Positions 56,840-64,000 of a stretch of DNA of 64,000 bases are shown piece by piece. The stretch lies in NCBI GenBank assembly GCA_027704905.1, contig CM051005.1, forward strand, positions 16,916,544 through 16,980,543, given 5' to 3'. A program made the translations under genes and the position numbers. Under the pieces are notes generated by a model. The model was given only the letters and a program-made list of their open reading frames with translations. It did no database searches and was not told the DNA's origin. Each line of letters opens with the position of its first letter. Positions within the stretch are counted from its first letter, which is position 1. This DNA comes from Muraenolepis orangiensis (lineage: Eukaryota > Chordata > Actinopteri > Gadiformes > Muraenolepididae).

Positions 56840-57821
56840 CTTTAAGAGAAGAACTATACTTAAAAACTGATTTGAGATACATGCACATCACGTCAATAGT
56901 ATTATATTGATGGACTTCATGAGTGCAGATAGCCTACTTGTTATGGTCATCGGTGGGTCTGTGGGAGGTGTTATGGCTGTGAAACAGATGAAATGGCAAG
57001 AAGTTAGCGTCCTTATTTAGTGAATTATCAATACTAACAGTTAAACAGTCTTCTCAGCTGCCCTCATTCCAACGCTTAACTGAAGCGTAACAGATAGACA
57101 AGCAGCAACGTCAATTGTTTCTCAACAAACAATATACTACTGTGTTATGATACTACTGTGTTACCTTGGCTGGTTATTTTCTGGAATCGTATCCATTTCA
57201 GAGAGCTAAAATGAAGGCCCTGAAGTTACTCAGTCAAGGTTATCTTATCTTTGCATAGGCTGGTCAAATTGAAAACCAAGTCAAGTCAGGTCATGTTCAC
57301 TAAATATATCACAATAGTGGTATATCACTGCATTACAATAAGGGCGACTCTGTCCTTTATTAATGGTGTGTATTTTCCTGATAATTTTATGCAACTTACC
57401 GTCACATTTGGGTGCTGGTTTCCAGTCTCCATTCACACATTCATACAAAATAGTATTTGGTTTTAAATGTTGTCATCAGTCAAGGTAATGTTATCTTTGC
57501 ATAGGCTGGTCAAATTTAAAACCAAGTCAAGTTTACACATGCCATTTGTGCGTTGAATTTTGCTCCACTAATAATCAGGTTTAAAATGAGTATCACAGGC
57601 ATAAGACAAAACCCTGGGCATAGCTGGCCTACAAAATAACCATCAGCCAATGTTGGAGGTGAGCATCCATTGGGCTTAATGGCAAAAAATATATAGACCG
57701 AGTTTAAGTTGTTTTGGAAAACAAGAACAGCATGAAAATGAATTATTAAATGAAATGTCTTAGAATTTACGGCCACAGCGAATCCAATCAGAATAACGAC
57801 CGCAAAATCTCTGGAGCTCAT
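56681..57821 (-). pseudogene. Inverted factor-H-like gene remnant, contig 3
   Basis: In minus-strand order: signal exon 57821-57764 (MSSRDFAVVILIGFAVAVN) with its donor changed from GTAAGA to CTAAGA; fossil CCP-C about 57690-57545; CCP-D 3' remnant 57445-57400; linker 56976-56938 (39 bp); CCP-A 56839-56681 (159 bp, four Cys, Trp, donor GTTAG). A LINE occupies everything past the donor. With no exon 1 donor and no 3' part, a functional product is unlikely. Its organisation matches 33014-33448 and 35954-36238 of contig 2, in inverted orientation. Confidence 0.75.
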
Positions 57822-58029
57822 CTTAGTACCATTCAGGGATCTCACTGCAGAGTTGTTTAGCTGAGGGAATTATATAGAACCACAGAAGTTAATCATTGCT
57901 TAGGATTACACAAACTAAAAAACCTCACTTATCAGCTGGTAAATACAGAAGCGGTGCAGTAAATACTGATGTGGCGTCCTAAAGCAGAAACCTGGGCATG
58001 GTTTCATTTCTAATGGCTGCCTGCGTGTG
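57822..58029 (-). promoter_or_regulatory. Promoter block of the inverted remnant
   Basis: Reverse complement of the shared 150-bp block, TATA-like ATATAATTCCC at about 57870. Confidence 0.5.
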
Positions 58030-58600
58030 TGGGGCCCGGCCTGCATCCAGCTCGGCTCACCCAGGAAGAGGCTCTGGCAGACCGGGGTGAGATCTGGGCC
58101 GCGCTCCCGCAGCCTGGGGTCTGGGCCTACGCTGTCCCCGCCACCGCCGGTACCACCGACATCGCCACCACCAACATGATCACCACCGCCACCACCACCA
58201 TTATCAATACTGAGAAATACTGTGTATCAACATGTTTTTTGCTGAAATGAACTTCCTTGTAAATAACATTTTATAAATAGTAGGTCCTATTTGATAATAG
58301 TATTTCATACTATACCACAAAGTTATGAGACTATCAAGAACTAACCTGTCAAACTAATAACTATATCACATGGTCCGAAGTCATGGGGCCCCCCGCTCCA
58401 AGGAGCCGGCCCGGGTGCCCAAGGAGGCGGCCGGCTCCGGAGGTCGGCTCGCAGCCGGAGGACCCCCGCCAAGTACAAATCGGATGACGTCACGGCGTAC
58501 CCCTTGGCCGAGCCCCACGACACGAGACCCTTCTTCAGGGGTGTCGTCGTAGGACAAACACAGGCGTCACTCACCACACTCACTATGGGTCTGCTCCTTT
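58030..58600. other. GC-rich duplicated segment, inverted copy
   Basis: Matches 31985-32820 but lacks about 250 bp of it. Nature unresolved. Confidence 0.4.
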
Positions 58601-58974
58601 TATGTTCCAGAGCAGACTTATCTTCACTAGTTAGTCCACTCTACTCCCCTGTATCTATCCTAAAATATTGATAGTACGATTCATATTTGTATTATTTGTA
58701 ATGCCATTTGTAACTCGAGTCTCGTTCGCATTCGTCTGTGTGCGCTCACAACGGAAGTATGAGAGTCACACCAGGGCCCTTTCTTTTCAAACGGTGGGTC
58801 GCGAGCCATAAGCGGTTTGCAGCAGGGGACCGAGTAGGTTGCTGGGATGGTTGGCAGTAAACACATTTTTTTTCTCAAATATATACTGTAAATGCATGCT
58901 TTCATGCCTTGTCTGTTTGATTTGATGGGTTTGATCAATACTGTATTGATGAACAATATACATTGAGGGATGTA
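58601..58974. other. Non-coding stretch, nothing recognised
   Basis: 58660-58975 differs from the inverted copy; no feature seen. Confidence 0.4.
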
Positions 58975-59390
58975 CAATGGAATGCTTACTCCCCATTCCC
59001 TCCCGCAGTATGAATTTCCTACAATTTAACACTATATACTATACTATGTACAAAACTCATACTCTACAACGCCATACTATAACAATACTGTCCACAATTA
59101 AAATAACAAAGTGACTGAGTGGATGATATACAGTATATAAATGTTGAACTGTACAAAATGCATTTAAAAAAAATAAAAAGCATATTGAAGTGCCAGTATT
59201 GCAGCAGCATCATGAATACAGGGCAGTACGGTGCAGAACAATGCAGTAACTGTAATGAGTCCAGAAATCCTGCAAAAATAATGATAGTGTAATGATGGAT
59301 GACAAAGTTATGACAGTGGCAGCACTCCTAGTTGTCAGCAGGCGCACTGCCGGCTGATCAAAACTGTCCTTGAACCTGGTAGTCCTTGAA
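58975..59390 (-). mobile_element. LINE 3' end, inverted copy
   Basis: Counterpart of 27960-28311, with a longer 3' UTR (to ATGGAATGCTTACTCCCCAT) in this copy. Confidence 0.7.
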
Positions 59391-59609
59391 CAATGTCAAT
59401 TCTATAATTTATCATGAGAAAGCACTGCACATTATTTCACTACGAAAATAATTTGGTGCCTCCGGAAAAAAAGTTAGTCAACTCCTGCTCCAATATCCAC
59501 GTTCCATCCATCAGGGTCAGTTCAAATCTTCAGTGGGATGCGACTGTGTCTTTGTCTACTGAATGGCGTCCATAGACACTTTGCCTTGTTCACCTGTGGG
59601 TTAAATTTA

Positions 59610-59925
59610 CCGACGGGGAGCCAGGAAAAAACTAAAGAGAGCTGTTGGTTGGCTGTTTAAACTTAAAAGACTCCTGCTGCATCAAAACAAAAAGGTAAAG
59701 GAACCTGTGACCTACACCAAACAGATGGACTAAAGGGTTATCTATGGAGGACTTGGAAGAAGCAGAAAAGGCAATACTTCGCTATGAACAACAGTGCAAC
59801 TTTGAGCCAGAATGGAGGTATCTTAAGAATTGGAGGACGGATAAGTGAATCGGCTATGCCCGTGAGCCTAAAAAAACAATAATCCTTCCCAAAAACTCGC
59901 AAATATCCAAATTAATCTTGGAGCT
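59610..59925 (+). mobile_element. BEL/Pao-like pol remnant
   Basis: One frame reads MEDLEEAEKAILRYEQQC, another ILRIGGRISESAMP then IILPKNSQISKLILE, the characteristic segment before the integrase of BEL/Pao retrotransposons. Frameshifted and short. Confidence 0.75.
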
Positions 59926-60545
59926 AGCAGGTTGGACACTCTGGGAGGAACCACAGGCTCTCCAGACTAGGCCTTTGGCTTCCTAATGCCCTACTCTTTG
60001 CCCCTGGACACTACACACACATACACAATGTTCTTCTTTTCGCACTACATTGACAAATGTATATGTACATTCTGTAACAATTGGAGGTGGTGTGATTAAC
60101 TGCAATTTAATGTGTACCACCAGAGGCACGGATGCAGCATGGACTTTGAGGAGATTGAAGTGGGGCTGCTGAAACACATTTAGAGGTGTTGTCTGGCTCC
60201 ATTGAATTTCATGATTGTAATTGTTTTGCTGTAGCATCACAATTAGGGGCCGGTATGTTGGAGCCATTCTAAACAATTTAATTTAGGCAGATAAGATAGT
60301 CGCAGCCAAAGTGTGAAGCGGGCCGCCCCTGGGGGGCGCCAGAGGGCTTCTAAGGGAGCGCAGAGAAAATAATTCCCAAGAAAGTGAAGCTCATTTCCCA
60401 GAATGTAAAATAAATTAAACTATTGGTTTCATGTTTTAGATTTCATGAGTTTTGAAAATAAATGATAAACGTAAATTAATAGAAAAAAGGAGAGGTTTCT
60501 CACACCAGAGATGCCGCGGCGTGAGCCTGCGGTGGCACAATGGAT
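59926..60545. other. Non-coding stretch absent from the contig 2 copy
   Basis: A minus frame of 97 codons (59983-60276) is not recognised; the rest is AT-rich. Confidence 0.4.
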
Positions 60546-60760
60546 ACAATAAAAAATTAAATTATTGTATTGCTGTCTGTGTTACTATAATTCAAATATA
60601 TAACCTTTATCAACATTTAATTGTTACACAAAATATGAAATAGTATCCAAATATGTGGATTCAAATAGTGGATAAAAAAATAGTGGTCCAATTTCAATTA
60701 TTATTATTTTAAAAGCTGCGGTCTCTCTATTGAAAACAACTCATGTTCGGATCATTCCAG

Positions 60761-63546
60761 CATCCATTGGGGTTTTGTGACACCGTGAAAAAGCGTGGCC
60801 CCGACGAGGAGTGCAGAGGAGCTAGGTCTACCTTCAGGCGTTTCAGCTTCTATTGGCGCTGGTCCTCAGGTCCGTTTCCCTGCGGGATCTGTGGCCGACA
60901 GTTCAACGACACGGGCAACAGAAAGAGGCATATTGAGTGCACACACGGGGGCAAGCGGAAATGGACCTGCCCCGTTTGCGGGAAATCAGTGAGGGAGCGG
61001 TAAGTGTCGTCATAACCTTCGCAATCTCACCCCAACCCCCCCACCTGGTGGCTGCTCGGTTATGACCTCCGCCATCAAAGATGGGGGCGGAGGTTATGTT
61101 CGCTCTCGCCCCCGGTTTCTCTGTCTGTTAGCAAGATAACTCTAAAAGGTTATGGATGGAAGATCCAACATTACATTTTGGCGCGGATCCAAACCGGGAT
61201 CCAGGGGTGTGGCGCAGGTATGCACTCCAGGAGTGTTCTAACCAATATGGGTGGTGAGTGGCGTCCGCTATGTTGTAACGTACGCACGGACCGCTGTGTC
61301 TGAACGCTTCCCAGGACCACGCTGAAGGAGCACCTGCGGATCCACAGCGGGGAGAGACCTCACCTCTGCAGCATCTGTGGCCAGCGCTTCCGTCACGGAA
61401 ACTCCTACAGGTTGGGCCTGTTGTAATGCTGAATGATTGACTTACTCTCACGCATGCACACACGCTGCACAAGTCTTGGTTTCCGAAACCCCAATGTCCC
61501 TCCTTATCTGCTCTATAATGACATGTCTGTCACAAAGGGGTAATTCGGTGGGACCCAGAACGCAGACCAAGACACAGTGGAGCTATAATGTAAAGCTTTA
61601 TTTAAAGCACACAGACAACAGAGATTGATCAGGGACAGGCAAGGGGTCTGGATACCGGGAGGTCGAGGTAGCGACAGGTATAGACCGACGAATAGTCCGG
61701 GACAGGAGAGTAACGTGAGACAGGCGGGTGACGCGGGATAGGCAATGAATCTGGATTTCCGGGACATCGGCGTGACGATTCCGTCCAGAATGTACCACCG
61801 TACAAAGTAGCAAGCATAAAGTACGACCTAACAACGGGGTAACAGGACGCCAGGGTATATATATACACCCAACAGGTGACATGATGACATGCAATTGCTG
61901 ACAGGTGTGTGTGTGTGCGCCGTCAGCGCACGCGGCTTGGCCACGCCCCCTGCCAACCCCCCGCCAACCACCGTAACCGTGACAATGTCATCTTACAAAA
62001 CAATTCACAGTAAGTGTGTGTGCGTGTATTGTTGGAGTAGCAGTGTGGGTGAGGGAATGAATCGCACACTGGTCGGGTCACCCTCCAGATGTGTACGTGG
62101 GCTACTCGTTCCCTAGCCCCTGGAGCCCCACGGATGGCCCGTTCCCATGTTTTTTCGGTATCTGCCTCCCCGGTCAGGCTCCACCTCAGAATGCACCACG
62201 ACGACAAGCGGTACGAGTATGACGAATGCGGGAAGACATTCATACGCCACGACCACCTGACCAAACACACTCTGGTAATGTGGCTCCGCCTTCTTCAATT
62301 TCCCCTCTTCCACCTTCTCCGTTTGTGAGCACTGATGATGTTTTGTTTTTAAATGCCGTTTATTTCTATTTTTTAATATCAAATGAACAAACCTAGCTTG
62401 AAATGTACATTTCAAATTCTAGCTTGTGTTTTTAGGAACATCATTCCGGCTGCAGTAATTTAGAATAATAAATATTTTTATAACCCATTAACGCCTCCTC
62501 ACCCATCCCAGGGGAAAAGGCCCACCAGTGTGAGCAGTGTGGCAAGTGCTTCCGATGGCCTGACCATCTCACGGTCCACTACAGAACCGAGCATCTGGGA
62601 GAGAAAGTGTGGCAGAAGTTGGTCAACCTCTTTGTTCCTCTTTGTGTTGTTATAGAGACCCAACAAAACATGTTTGTCCAGTTGGTCAGATGTTGGTCAT
62701 GTTTTCAGGTATAAAACGGCGATGCACGAGTGTGAGGTGTGCAAGAAAGAATTCAAAGGGAAGTCCAGTCCGGAAATGCACTTCAGGACACACTCTGGTG
62801 AGGGCTTTGTGGGTTTTTTGTTCTCGGCACGCTTGCAGTAAAATGCCATTCGGAGGCTAACAATCGTCTTTCTCTTCATATGTATGTTTTGGGACAGGCG
62901 AGAAACCTTACTGGTGCACCGAGTGCCACCAGAGCTTCCGCATCAAGAAGACCCTGACCAAGCACATGGTGATCCACTCGGACGCCCGCCCCTTCAACTG
63001 CCCCCACTGCAGCGCCACCTTCAAGCGGAAGGACAAGCTGAAGTACCATGTGGACCACGTGCACAGCACCAAGTTCCCAGAGCAGCAGCAGCAGCATCCG
63101 CCCTCGGAGGCCCACGCTGCCGACAAGACGCTCGCACTTCCTCCGTATGAGGAACCACAGAAGAGCTACCAACAGTCGGAGCTCAGCGAGCCGGCGCCAC
63201 ATGCGGTGCCCACAGCGGTCGACGGCGGCCGCACCGCGGTAACGCCGGTGCCCGTCCCGATGTCCGCGGACTCCGCCGGGCAGCAGGTCGTGGGCTTGAG
63301 TTGCAGTCGCCAGAGTCCGCTGTCCTCCCAGCCCCCCTACGGCGTCCTCCCCATGCACGCCCAGGGCCAGCAGCCGGCAGGCCTGACCTACCAGGCGGCC
63401 GCCGGGCTGGCCTTCCTGGAGAAGTACGCCCTCACGCAGCAGCCCGCCACCGTCCTCCACGCCGTACACTCCCACCACATGCTGGACCCTCGGGACACTG
63501 CTGGGGCTGGACTCTGCAGCCTCCGGCTCGGACCACGCTCACTGAT
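60761..63546 (+). pseudogene. zbtb41: zbtb41-like zinc-finger gene, 3' half, contig 3 copy (disabled)
   Basis: Six exons: 60761-60999, 61315-61410, 62178-62274, 62512-62617, 62709-62797, 62898 to about 63546. Eight C2H2 fingers can be read in order, from FPCGICGRQFNDTGNRKRHI to FNCPHCSATFKRKDKLKYHV, followed by four Gln and the ZBTB41-like tail. Exon junction phases (2, 2, 1, 2, 1) agree with the other copy. Lesions: exon 62178-62274 has a 10-bp deletion after LTKH and Cys-to-Tyr at the first Cys of its finger; the last exon has a 20-bp deletion near 63490 that removes the SYLGTLLGLDS tail by frameshift. The exons damaged in contig 2 are intact here, and the reverse. The BTB exon is not seen. 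Confidence 0.75.
61528..61984. mobile_element. Solo LTR with 5-bp target duplication in a zbtb41 intron
   Basis: Ends TGTCAC...GTGACA, flanked by ATGTC (61523-61527 and 61985-61989). The contig 2 copy has the empty site at 26328-26335. AATAAAG lies on the minus strand near 61600. Confidence 0.9.
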
Positions 63547-63859
63547 GAGCCAGGGTTCTGGAAGTAGGCCCGTGGTGGGGTGGACCCGGACTTTGACCCC
63601 GTCTGTTGATATGAGTGTTAAATACCGGGACGTCTTTTCACCGTTCCAAATCAGTGCCCAACAAATCCAACATTAACAAGGGTCAAAGTAAACTGCTGAC
63701 AATACGTTTCCACCACACCGCAAAAATAATATGCTGAAAGCGGTGCAGAGGAATATTTTAATTGCAGCTGAATAAGTCCATTAAAAACCAAGTAATACAG
63801 GTATATCAGTAGAAAGGAACAAATGTAATTATTGTTGGTAACAAGAGGTCTAAGTCTGG

Positions 63860-64000
63860 AGGATTTGTAATCCTCTTTATTGGTCACATGTACATGGTTC
63901 TCTGCATTTAACCCATCCTAGTATTAGGAGCAGTGGGCAGCTTTTTTATATACAGCGCAGTGTAGGGGTCTGGTGCCATACTCAAGGGCACCTCGGCAGT
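63860..64000 (-). mobile_element. tRNA-derived SINE, cut by window end
   Basis: Inverted counterpart of the SINE at 23960-24195 (CCTAGTATTAGGAGCAGTGG, TACTCAAGGGCACCTCGGCA). Confidence 0.8.

Overview
This is eukaryotic, almost certainly teleost fish, DNA. Genes are split by GT-AG introns, CA/GT microsatellites are abundant, and the repeats are fish-type: CR1/L2-like LINEs, tRNA-derived SINEs, hAT elements and LTR elements. Two runs of exactly 1000 N (9496-10495 and 45320-46319) divide the window into contig 1 (1-9495), contig 2 (10496-45319) and contig 3 (46320-64000).

The main content is a young, rearranged cluster of complement-regulator-like genes of the factor H type. They are built from CCP/sushi exons (four Cys plus Trp, about 53-63 residues each) and very short Ser/Thr/Pro/Gly-rich linker exons of 36, 39 and 60 bp. 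Every intact exon begins and ends in intron phase 1, so any exon can be duplicated or skipped without breaking the frame. Contig 1 carries a two-CCP gene with an intact predicted frame (1937-7012, +). Contig 2 carries a first gene (16449-21129, +) with four CCP exons, one frameshifted, and a second (33014-42792, +) with six CCP exons. Both are expanded by 1.78 kb or 1.37 kb tandem units of linker-linker-CCP. A divergent relative with another signal exon lies at 49945-53250 (+); its first exon is copied in inverted orientation at 11250-11310 (-). A wrecked inverted copy lies at 56681-57821 (-).

Between the factor-H-like genes sit two opposite-strand copies of the 3' half of a C2H2 zinc-finger gene, recognised as zbtb41 by its finger series and C-terminal tail (24798-27365, -, and 60761-63546, +). 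Zbtb41 also neighbours the factor H cluster in human (1q31.3), so this looks like conserved synteny. Each copy carries different disabling lesions, and neither is intact here.

The rest is mobile DNA. It includes LINE reverse-transcriptase fragments (1-1040, 54090-56680), LINE 3' ends, SINEs, hAT elements including one nested in another, two solo LTRs with matching empty sites in the paralogous copy, a degenerate LTR retrotransposon filled with minisatellite (29435-31056), a BEL/Pao pol remnant, and a large foldback structure repeated in three places.

Segmental duplication dominates the layout. 19.9-23.66 kb recurs at 41.6-45.3 kb, offset 21.66 kb. 10.5-14.8 kb recurs inverted at 46.3-51.3 kb. 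24.05-36.2 kb recurs inverted and rearranged at 56.7-64.0 kb. Contig 3 in the reverse orientation would continue the gene order of contig 2, so its placement may be a scaffolding error.
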